Shown here: positions 1 through 5,589 of the stretch, piece by piece
Layout of the letters: every line of letters starts with the position of its first letter
How positions within the stretch are numbered: position 1 is the first letter of the stretch
Origin: an uncultured Lachnospiraceae bacterium
Lineage (GTDB): Bacteria > Bacillota_A > Clostridia > Lachnospirales > Lachnospiraceae
Direction: 5' to 3'
Length of the DNA stretch: 6,541 nt
Assembly: GCA_902795715.1 (NCBI GenBank)
Contig: CADBME010000138.1
Coordinates: forward strand, 1 to 6,541
Notes under the pieces: model-generated
What the model was told of the DNA's origin: nothing
Databases searched by the model: none
What the model saw: only the letters and a program-made list of their open reading frames with translations
Translations under genes and position numbers: made by a program

Positions 1-144
1 CTGCCGCATCTTTTTCAGCCTTTTCGACCTTCTTGTCTGCCGCATCTTTTTCAGCCTTTTCGACCTTCTTGTCTGCCGCATCTTTTTCAGCTTTTTCGGC
101 CTTTTCATCTGCCCCATCTTTTTCCGTCTTTTCGACCTTGCTGT
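1..144 (-). repeat. In-frame 36-bp tandem repeat, at least 4 copies
   Basis: Four consecutive 36-bp units lie at 1-36, 37-72, 73-108 and 109-144. Units 1 and 2 are identical; units 3 and 4 each differ from them at five positions. On the coding strand each unit gives 12 residues: DKKVEKAEKDAA twice, DEKAEKAEKDAA and DSKVEKTEKDGA. The array is in phase with the membrane protein and continues past the left edge, so the copy number is unknown. The product should be a highly charged, probably helical tail. The identical copies farthest from the membrane domain suggest recent duplication at that end. Confidence 0.95.
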
Positions 145-1243
145 CCATTTCATTATCGGAAGATTCGTTTTTGGCTGCTTTCTTCCTGCGGCCGAATATT
201 TTCTTTCTCTCGGCCCGTCGTTTTCTTCTCATTTCACCGCTTTCCGGCGGGACATCTCCGCCGCCGGCCTCTTTGTCTGCTTCGGGTGTGAAGTCAGAGC
301 TTTCCATCTCATCCTCAAGCATGTTGTAGCTTATGTTGGTGACATTGGGATTCTTTTTGGCCACACGAATTTTCGGTACGGCTTTCACATAATAGATGTA
401 GTCGTCATCCTCAAATGATGTCCTTTCCATCCGGGAGACATCTCCGATCCCCCTGAAAAACTGGATGATGGTACAGATTACAATAGAGAGAATGGCGCCC
501 AGAAAAATCCTCCATATGGCATAATCCAGCTCGAAAATATACCGGCCGCAAAGGAGAAGAAATACCAGTGCAGCATTTCCGACAGTGACTGAAAAGAGCC
601 AGGCCAGCTCATAAAAGAGATGGTAGAGGAGGGATGTGATGAAGATGACCAGAGCAAAGGTCACCAGAAGAACCAGCATTCTCCGGTCGATAATCATCAG
701 GTTCACCACCCGGGACAGACCGGTCCCCATATCCGTCTGGGAAGAATTGATGAGGAGGCTGCTGGCATCCCCCGTATATAACATCATATAGTAAATCAGA
801 GTTCCGAAGACCGCAGGAAAAATACCGGAGAAACCGACAGTAATCCCCAGGATCACGGGAATCAGATACTCCATGTGCAGATAGAATAAAACCGGAATCA
901 CAATCGTGATGCATCCGGCCCTGGGGTCCATCCTCACGTAAGTCAGAAGGCAGATCATAAACAGAAGTACGAAACCCAGACACATATCAGGAGAAATCTG
1001 AAGCAGATTGTATGCGATCAGTGCCGACCCGCTGAAATACAGGAAGGACATAGGCAGAAAGGCCTGAACAAAAGATATGACCAACATGACCACAAGCAGT
1101 TTGGTCTCTCCGCTGTGAAAGATGCTCTGGGTCAGAAAAAGTACTGCAAAAGACAGCAGGACTTTAAGCATGGGCCGGAGAACATCTTCTTTATTCTGAT
1201 AAAACCTGATCAACGATTCTTTCAAATTTAAAAGTGCAACCAT
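1..1243 (-). CDS. Polytopic membrane protein of unknown function, C-terminus cut by window edge
   Basis: An ATG at 1243 opens a frame that stays open to the left edge: 414 residues are visible and the stop lies outside. I see about eight hydrophobic segments (near residues 26-40, 48-70, 88-104, 110-126, 127-155, 187-207, 212-232, 245-262). A charged cytoplasmic tail follows, beginning with the motif DDDYIYYVKAVPKI (279-292), a strongly basic stretch (about 339-358) and then 12-residue K/E/A/D repeats (from about 367). From memory, Lachnospiraceae proteins with this layout and YYYVKAVPK-like motif are often labelled 'ABC transporter permease', but I see no ATPase partner and no ABC permease signature, so I do not assign transport. 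The site AGAAGGA (1254-1260) lies 10 nt upstream of the start. It follows the two-helix protein gene by 25 nt and probably shares its promoter. Frame and membrane nature are seen; function is unknown. Confidence 0.9.
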   Translation of the reverse strand, partial: MVALLNLKESLIRFYQNKEDVLRPMLKVLLSFAVLFLTQSIFHSGETKLLVVMLVISFVQAFLPMSFLYFSGSALIAYNLLQISPDMCLGFVLLFMICLLTYVRMDPRAGCITIVIPVLFYLHMEYLIPVILGITVGFSGIFPAVFGTLIYYMMLYTGDASSLLINSSQTDMGTGLSRVVNLMIIDRRMLVLLVTFALVIFITSLLYHLFYELAWLFSVTVGNAALVFLLLCGRYIFELDYAIWRIFLGAILSIVICTIIQFFRGIGDVSRMERTSFEDDDYIYYVKAVPKIRVAKKNPNVTNISYNMLEDEMESSDFTPEADKEAGGGDVPPESGEMRRKRRAERKKIFGRRKKAAKNESSDNEMDSKVEKTEKDGADEKAEKAEKDAADKKVEKAEKDAADKKVEKAEKDAA

Positions 1244-1268
1244 ATTTTTACATTCCTTCTTTCAGGGC

Positions 1269-1679
1269 TTATCCCTGTGTGCCGGGGCCTTTTTCCTTCT
1301 GAATATTCTTTTTCAATATATAGAGGTCACGGTCGTAATGTCGGATATTCCTTCTCATTTTTTCATATCTTTTTCTGTAATGTTTCCTTGCAAAAATAAA
1401 ATGAATAAGGAAAAGCACAGCATAGATTCCCAGAATATAGATCAGATAGGTCCGGTAGGGAAAACTGAATCCTTTTGTCGATATCTCGGAGTAGAAACGG
1501 AAACTATATAAAAATACAGCAAGAATATAGGCAAGTGTCACGGCAATGGAACTCTCGAGAACCTTCATGTTCACATATACCCTGGGACTGTAACGGTTGA
1601 TTTTAAAATCTTCCCTGCCTTCTTTATTTTCGTAGACCGATAACCGGGTCATTAATCTCACATTTTTTTCATTAATCAT
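1269..1679 (-). CDS. Small protein with two predicted membrane helices, function unknown
   Basis: This is a 136-residue protein starting at ATG 1679, with AAGGCGG (1685-1691) 5 nt upstream; an internal Met at residue 10 lacks a comparable site. A polar N-terminus (1-40) is followed by two hydrophobic segments (about 43-60 and 77-96). The tail is basic and probably helical (97-130, rich in Lys, Arg and Tyr), so both termini are likely cytoplasmic. There is no cleavable signal peptide and no recognisable enzyme motif. I do not recognise the family. It is the first gene after the promoter at 1722-1750 and lies 25 nt before the large membrane protein gene, which suggests that the two products work together; that is inference from position only. 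Confidence 0.85.
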   Translation of the reverse strand: MINEKNVRLMTRLSVYENKEGREDFKINRYSPRVYVNMKVLESSIAVTLAYILAVFLYSFRFYSEISTKGFSFPYRTYLIYILGIYAVLFLIHFIFARKHYRKRYEKMRRNIRHYDRDLYILKKNIQKEKGPGTQG

Positions 1680-1721
1680 AAAAACCGCCTTGAAAATCTA
1701 TCTGTTTTTCAATCAAACTTA

Positions 1722-1750
1722 AGTATAACATGTTCAGAGGAAGATGTAAA
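1722..1750 (-). promoter_or_regulatory. Sigma-A type promoter for the membrane-protein pair
   Basis: On the minus strand a -35 box TTTACA (1745-1750) is separated by exactly 17 bp from a -10 box TATACT (1722-1727), with an upstream TG giving an extended -10. The predicted start is near 1714-1716, leaving a leader of about 35 nt to the ATG at 1679. The promoter begins only a few bases after the U-tract of the greA terminator, so it would restart transcription for a separate unit. Confidence 0.75.
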
Positions 1751-1755
1751 ACAGC

Positions 1756-1796
1756 AAAAGAAAAGCTGCGGAACCAACCAAATTCCCGCAGCTTTT
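1756..1796 (-). terminator. Rho-independent terminator of greA
   Basis: A perfect 11-bp inverted repeat (1761-1771 with 1786-1796) encloses a 14-nt loop. Read on the minus strand, the hairpin ends in TTTT followed by C and TTTT. It starts 40 nt after the greA stop codon. The arms have A/T ends, so a T-rich run also follows on the plus strand and the element could act in both directions, but no convergent plus-strand gene is visible. It should close the greA transcript and perhaps the upstream operon. Confidence 0.9.
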
Positions 1797-1835
1797 TGAT
1801 TCTTCTTGCTTTCCCGGTTAGTCCGTGTCCGCATT

Positions 1836-2324
1836 TTATTCCTCTTCATGCATAATTTCAAGGATAACAAATTCTTCTATTGTACCATCAGGTGTTTCCA
1901 CCGTGACTCTGTCATCCTTTTTGTGTCCCAGGAGGGCTTTCCCCACGGGGGATTCATTGGAAATCTTTCCTTCGAGCAGATTGGCCTCCGTGGAACCTAC
2001 GATTTTGTAGAGTTCTTCTTCGTCGCTGCTCACATCAAAAAACCGTACCGTACTGCCAATGCCTACCGTATCTTTATCAATCACGGACTCATCGATGATC
2101 TCGGCATTCTTGATGATTTCTTCGATTTCCTCAATGCGGGCCTCCATGGCACGCTGCTCCTCTTTGGCCGCATCGTATTCCGCATTCTCGGAAAGGTCGC
2201 CCTGCTCTCTGGCTTCCTTAATCTTCTGCGCAATCATTTTCCTGCCGATTCCTTTCAGCTCCTGAAGCTCGTCCTCAAGTGCGCGAAGGCCTCCGGCGGT
2301 CAGAATTCGTTTTTTCTCCTCCAC
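1836..2324 (-). CDS. greA: Transcription elongation factor GreA
   Basis: GreA enters the secondary channel of RNA polymerase and stimulates cleavage of backtracked RNA. The N-terminal coiled coil (about residues 1-78) carries the family motif GDLSENAEYDAAKEEQ (42-57), with the acidic tip residues Asp43 and Glu46 that act in cleavage. The C-terminal FKBP-like domain (about 85-162) includes SPVGKALLG. I chose the GTG at 2324, giving 162 residues, close to the family's usual ~158. It is preceded by GAGGTG (2333-2338) at 8-nt spacing, and its product begins EEKKRILT like typical GreA. An in-frame ATG at 2357 and GTG at 2366 would add 11 or 14 residues but have no clear ribosome binding site. greA has its own consensus promoter and is followed by a strong terminator. 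The family call is very secure; the start is likely but unproven. Confidence 0.97.
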   Translation of the reverse strand: MEEKKRILTAGGLRALEDELQELKGIGRKMIAQKIKEAREQGDLSENAEYDAAKEEQRAMEARIEEIEEIIKNAEIIDESVIDKDTVGIGSTVRFFDVSSDEEELYKIVGSTEANLLEGKISNESPVGKALLGHKKDDRVTVETPDGTIEEFVILEIMHEEE

Positions 2325-2461
2325 TCCTGCTACACCTCTTTCTATCCTTGTTTCCATAACTGTCACTTAGATTTTACAAGGCTTGGCTGTAACTGCGTCC
2401 CAACTCCGGGACTTCCATGTCCAAGTCCCTGATGTCCCTCTTCTACAGCTTTGCCACACAT
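2325..2461 (-). promoter_or_regulatory. Long structured 5' leader of greA with competing hairpins
   Basis: With a start near 2461 predicted from the promoter, greA has a leader of about 137 nt. A closing stem can form between 2444-2455 and 2380-2391 (6 bp plus 3 bp around a 3x3 internal loop). Inside it a 7-bp hairpin pairs 2423-2429 with 2408-2414 (8-nt loop). The minus-strand sequence holds three GGGAC elements (2434-2438, 2425-2429, 2397-2401) and a single GTCCC (2408-2412). That GTCCC can therefore pair upstream, or instead downstream with 2397-2401 (5 bp, 6-nt loop). No U-tract follows, so this is not a plain terminator. Pairings are seen; a regulatory role is inference. Confidence 0.45.
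2333..2338 (-). promoter_or_regulatory. Ribosome binding site that decides the greA start
   Basis: GAGGTG on the minus strand matches the anti-Shine-Dalgarno consensus and sits 8 nt before the GTG at 2324. It lies inside the frame of the longer alternative starts, which lack such a site. Confidence 0.7.
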
Positions 2462-2467
2462 CGGTTC

Positions 2468-2496
2468 ATTATAATGGAATTCGCATCCCATGTCAA
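2468..2496 (-). promoter_or_regulatory. Perfect-consensus sigma-A promoter for greA
   Basis: On the minus strand TTGACA (2491-2496) and TATAAT (2468-2473) are separated by exactly 17 bp, matching the primary sigma factor consensus at all 12 positions. The -35 box overlaps the dus stop codon (TGA, 2493-2495). Transcription should begin near 2461 and read into greA, giving it expression independent of the upstream operon. Confidence 0.9.
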
Positions 2497-3461
2497 TCAC
2501 GGTTTATCAGGTCTTCAAGCTGGTCAAGGGTTTCCACCTGATTTACAGCCTGTCTCAGTCTGGCCGATCCTCTCATGCCGGCAGTATACCAGGCGGTATG
2601 CTTTCTCATTTCCCGGATTCCGGTATACTGGCCTTTCATTTCTACAAGAATCCGGGCGTGACGAAGAACCATGTCCCGGATTTCCCGGGGTCCGGGTCTG
2701 TCCGGTATCTTTTCTTCCCTGAGAGCTGCATGGATTTCCCGGAATATCCAGGGATTTCCCCTTGCTCCTCTGGCCACCATGACTCCATCACATCCTGTCG
2801 CTTCTTTCATCCTCAGGGCGTCCTCCCCGGAGAAAATATCGCCGTTTCCTATCACCGGTATATGGACGGCTTCCTTTACCCTGCGGATGATGTCCCAGTC
2901 CGCTTTCCCACTGTAGTATTGTTCCCGGGTTCTGCCGTGGATTGTGATCACGGAAGCCCCGCTTTCCTCCATGGCTTTGGCAAAGGAAACCGCATTCACA
3001 TGTTCCGGGTCAAAGCCCTTGCGGAACTTGACCGTAACCGGTATATGGATGCGGTCACAGATGGCAGCTACAATAGCCGAGGCCAGGCCGGGGTCTTTCA
3101 TCAGAGCGGATCCTTCCCGGTTATTGACCACTTTGGGAACGGGACATCCCATATTGATGTCTACAAAAGCAAAGCCTTTTTCTTCAAGTTCCGCAGCCAT
3201 ATCTGCCATAAGCAGGGGATCCGATCCGAAAATCTGGACGCCGATCGGCCTTTCCTCTTCCTCATAATACAAAAGAGGCAGGGTGTTCCGGTTTTTGTAC
3301 CAGAGAGCCTTGGCGCTGATCATCTCCGTTACCAGACCGGATGCCCCAAACTCCTTGCACAGACTTCGGAAACAGTGGTCAGTCACCCCGGCCATGGGCC
3401 CCAGAATCACGGGAAATGACTCCCCATAGATCTTTTCCAGTAGTTTACTTTTGTTTTTCAT
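2493..3461 (-). CDS. dus: tRNA-dihydrouridine synthase, DusB/NifR3 family
   Basis: This FMN-dependent enzyme reduces uridine to dihydrouridine in tRNA, using NADPH. From the ATG at 3461 it has 322 residues, the usual family length. The N-terminal TIM barrel shows PMAGVTD (22-28), NMGCP with the catalytic Cys at 106, KFRKG with FMN-contacting Lys145, HGRTR with His175, GNGD (205-208) and [11 protein letters not shown] (230-240). A helical tRNA-binding domain follows (about 250-322). The start overlaps the end of coaX by 17 nt, suggesting translational coupling. A TTG at 3467, two codons upstream, has AAAGGA at better spacing (7 nt against 13 nt) and may be used instead. The DusB-like type fits the motifs and the coaX-dus-greA context common in Clostridia, but the exact uridines modified cannot be told from sequence. 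Confidence 0.96.
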   Translation of the reverse strand: MKNKSKLLEKIYGESFPVILGPMAGVTDHCFRSLCKEFGASGLVTEMISAKALWYKNRNTLPLLYYEEEERPIGVQIFGSDPLLMADMAAELEEKGFAFVDINMGCPVPKVVNNREGSALMKDPGLASAIVAAICDRIHIPVTVKFRKGFDPEHVNAVSFAKAMEESGASVITIHGRTREQYYSGKADWDIIRRVKEAVHIPVIGNGDIFSGEDALRMKEATGCDGVMVARGARGNPWIFREIHAALREEKIPDRPGPREIRDMVLRHARILVEMKGQYTGIREMRKHTAWYTAGMRGSARLRQAVNQVETLDQLEDLINRD

Positions 3462-4212
3462 AGACAATCTGGAGTCCTTTCAGTGTCAGGTTAGGATCAT
3501 AATAATCGATGGCATCAGTCTCCTCGGCAATCATCTTGCCCAGTCCGCCGGTTGCGACCACCTTGCAATCCGGGCACCTGCTCTCCTCCTTCATTTTCCG
3601 GATGATGTACTCTGTCTGTCCGATATATCCGAATACCAGGCCGGCCTGCATGCTTGTCACAGTGTCCCGGGCCATGATGCTTTTGGGTTTGCTGATCTCG
3701 ATTTCCGGAAGCTTGGCCGCATGCTGCCAGAGGGCATTGGCGGATGTCCGGATGCCCGGGGAGGTCACCCCGCCTGCGAATTCTCCCTTGTCATTCACAA
3801 AATCGTATGTGGTGGCTGTTCCAAAATCCACCACGATCACCGGACCGCCGTAAATCTCATAGCCGGCTACCACGTCCACGATCCGGTCAGCGCCGGTCTC
3901 CTTGGGATTAGATGATTTGATCTTGATGCCGGTCCGGATGCCCGGGCCCACAAGAATAGGCTTGAGGCCGAAATATTTTATAATGGCACTATTAAAAGAA
4001 TGCATGACAGCCGGAACCACAGAGGCAATGATAACCGCGTCCATCTTCTCTGCGTCAAAGCCCTTATACTGCAGAGTATTCAGAAGAAATACCCCGTACT
4101 CATCCGATGTCCGGGGTATTCTTGTGGTCATGCGAAATGTGTCGAGGAGTATTTTCCCTTCAAAAATTCCCAAAGTAAAATTGGTATTGCCTATATCTAT
4201 TGCCAGTAACAT
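3445..4212 (-). CDS. coaX: Type III pantothenate kinase
   Basis: CoaX phosphorylates pantothenate to 4'-phosphopantothenate, the first step of coenzyme A synthesis. It belongs to the ASKHA fold, needs a monovalent cation and, unlike CoaA, is not feedback-inhibited by CoA. The 255-residue protein shows the phosphate-binding loop DIGNTN (6-11), GPGIRTG (89-95), GADRIV (107-112) with the probable catalytic base Asp109, DFGTATT (129-135) with the cation-site Asp129, and GGVTSPGI (147-154). The start at ATG 4212 follows AGAAGGAG closely. A 56-nt gap without a visible promoter or terminator separates it from the upstream small gene, and its end overlaps dus. Length and motifs are complete, so it should be active. 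Confidence 0.97.
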   Translation of the reverse strand: MLLAIDIGNTNFTLGIFEGKILLDTFRMTTRIPRTSDEYGVFLLNTLQYKGFDAEKMDAVIIASVVPAVMHSFNSAIIKYFGLKPILVGPGIRTGIKIKSSNPKETGADRIVDVVAGYEIYGGPVIVVDFGTATTYDFVNDKGEFAGGVTSPGIRTSANALWQHAAKLPEIEISKPKSIMARDTVTSMQAGLVFGYIGQTEYIIRKMKEESRCPDCKVVATGGLGKMIAEETDAIDYYDPNLTLKGLQIVYEKQK

Positions 4213-4268
4213 AATTCTCCTTCTTTCTGTCTCTTTCCTTTTCTATCCGATCCGCTCTTTCCAGCCGA

Positions 4269-4601
4269 TTACTTCTTTCCCTCCAGAAAAAAGACGCGGT
4301 AATAGGTTTCCAGACTTTCCAGCAGATCTTTTTTATCCGTCCGGATCTGTTTAATCTTCAGATCGCTCCCGATTTCGTCAAAGAGGAAATCCTTGTCATC
4401 GGCTTCCACCGCCATAAGAAGGTTTCCGGTGGGATCAAATTCCAGGCGGAGGATACCGCCCACCTCTTCTGTAAAAAGGACACACATGATCTGGAGTTCT
4501 TTGCGGACCTCTTCCGGCAGACTGTTAAAGTCCGGGTTGAAATAAAAGACTTTCTGATAGCTGCTTGATCCGCATAAAATTCTATTCTTACACATATCCA
4601 T
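4269..4601 (-). CDS. Conserved hypothetical protein, DUF6145-like
   Basis: This is a 110-residue soluble, acidic protein with no membrane segment or signal peptide. From memory it resembles a Lachnospiraceae family catalogued as DUF6145: a start like 'CGSSSYQKVFYFNPDF', a middle LCVLFTEEVGGI-like segment (here MCVLFTEEVGGI, 39-50) and the end YYRVFFLEGKK. No catalytic motif is evident and the function is unknown. I chose ATG 4601, where a G-rich site (AGGGGG) lies 4 nt upstream; ATG 4595 (two codons in) has a more usual distance, and GTG 4631 seems too far upstream. The start overlaps the end of birA by 14 nt, so translation is probably coupled, and coaX follows. The family name is recollection; that this is a real gene is well supported by position. 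Confidence 0.85.
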   Translation of the reverse strand: MDMCKNRILCGSSSYQKVFYFNPDFNSLPEEVRKELQIMCVLFTEEVGGILRLEFDPTGNLLMAVEADDKDFLFDEIGSDLKIKQIRTDKKDLLESLETYYRVFFLEGKK

Positions 4602-5568
4602 AAAGCCCCCTGACCGATACTTCCCCGGCACAGACCGCCCGGATTTCTCCTGCAGGATCTTTTACCAGGAGTTCACCGCGATCATTGATCCCTTCGGCTG
4701 TGCCTGTCATCTCCACTGATCCTGCCGGACCCAGCAGCCGAACCTGACGGCCGGCATTGATCAGCCGGTCATTGTAAGACTGAGCCAGGAAAGACAGGTC
4801 TCTCTTTTGAAGGAATACCGGATAAATATCATTGAATTCCATCATAAAATCTCTGAGAAATTCTCCCCGGTTGACCTTCTGTCCGGATTCCGAAAAAACA
4901 GACCCGGCCATATCCCGGATCTCCGGGTCGAATTCGGTCCGGTTGAGATTGGCCCCGATTCCGGCAACCACATATTGGATCTGGTTGAGCTCCGTGCTCA
5001 TTTCCGTGAGGATTCCGCATATTTTTTTATCATGAAGCACTATATCATTGGGCCATTTGATAAAGCACTTTTCCTTTGCGTATTTTTCCATGGTGAGAAC
5101 CATGGCATAGGCACACACAAGAGTAATCATGGAAGTGGATTCCATGGGAATCTCCGGCCGCAGCAGAATGGAAAAGAAAAGGTCTTTTCCTCCGGGAGAC
5201 TGCCATCTTCTCCCCCGCCTTCCCTTTCCCCGGGTCTGGACTTCCGCCACATAGAGACTCCGGTCCGGGGCACCATCGAGGGCGCATCGTTTGGCTTCCT
5301 CATTGGTGGAATCGATGGTCTCGTAGCATGCCAGATTACCGGAAAGGTGAGGTCCGACCAGACCGGACAGGCGCTCTATGCTAAGGACATCCGGGCTTGT
5401 AAGAAGCCTGTAACCCTTTCGGGTCACAGACTCCAATTCATAGCCATCTTCTCTTAAAGCTTTAATATGTTTCCACACCGCTGTCCTGGAGATGCCAAGC
5501 TCCTCGGAGATGGCCTGTCCGGATACAAAGCCCGGCTCCTGCAGCAGTTTCAGGATTTTTTCTTTCAT
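4588..5568 (-). CDS. birA: Bifunctional biotin-[acetyl-CoA carboxylase] ligase / biotin repressor
   Basis: BirA activates biotin to biotinyl-5'-AMP and transfers it to a lysine of biotin-carrier proteins such as the acetyl-CoA carboxylase subunit. The 326-residue protein has an N-terminal winged helix-turn-helix (about 1-58; helices near 18-40, GQAISEELGISRTAVWKHIK), so it may also repress biotin genes with biotinyl-AMP as corepressor. The catalytic domain shows DSTN (86-89), the biotinyl-AMP loop GKGRRGRRW (114-122), KWPNDI (171-176) with the active-site Lys, KICGILTEM (182-190) and GIGANLN (203-209). The C-terminal SH3-like domain (about 275-326) contains GINDRGELLV and GEVSVR. The start ATG 5568 lies 21 nt after argF, with GAAAGG about 11 nt upstream. 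No biotin synthesis gene or likely operator is visible here, so its repressor targets lie elsewhere. Confidence 0.97.
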   Translation of the reverse strand: MKEKILKLLQEPGFVSGQAISEELGISRTAVWKHIKALREDGYELESVTRKGYRLLTSPDVLSIERLSGLVGPHLSGNLACYETIDSTNEEAKRCALDGAPDRSLYVAEVQTRGKGRRGRRWQSPGGKDLFFSILLRPEIPMESTSMITLVCAYAMVLTMEKYAKEKCFIKWPNDIVLHDKKICGILTEMSTELNQIQYVVAGIGANLNRTEFDPEIRDMAGSVFSESGQKVNRGEFLRDFMMEFNDIYPVFLQKRDLSFLAQSYNDRLINAGRQVRLLGPAGSVEMTGTAEGINDRGELLVKDPAGEIRAVCAGEVSVRGLYGYV

Positions 5569-5589
5569 ATTTTTCGGAACCTTTCCCTG

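Noticed and set aside
1..144. Repeats of 36 bp as a CRISPR array
   Set aside because: The units are directly adjacent with no spacers, and they are in phase with a coding frame, so they are a coding minisatellite.
33..329. Plus-strand Ser/Phe/Ala-rich reading frame
   Set aside because: It is the mirror of the Lys/Glu/Ala repeat tail on the minus strand, with no ribosome binding site.
609..983. 124-codon minus-strand frame inside the membrane protein gene
   Set aside because: It lies out of frame within the longer open frame starting at 1243; its composition is unlike a real protein and there is no supporting start signal.
2408..2429. Hairpin after dus as an intrinsic terminator
   Set aside because: The 7-bp stem is not followed by a U-tract in the direction of transcription, and it lies downstream of the greA promoter.
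1806..2432. Plus-strand 208-codon frame antisense to greA
   Set aside because: It spans the greA gene and its leader on the opposite strand, with no family resemblance or promoter.
2363..2461. 32-codon leader-peptide frame in the greA leader
   Set aside because: The ATG would fall at the predicted transcript start, leaving no room for a ribosome binding site; the glycine-rich product carries no regulatory codon run. It is only worth revisiting if the frame is conserved.
2490..3419. Plus-strand 309-codon frame antisense to dus
   Set aside because: Despite its length it overlaps a fully convincing dus gene, has no recognisable motif, and similar antisense frames appear opposite greA, coaX and birA, as expected from codon bias.
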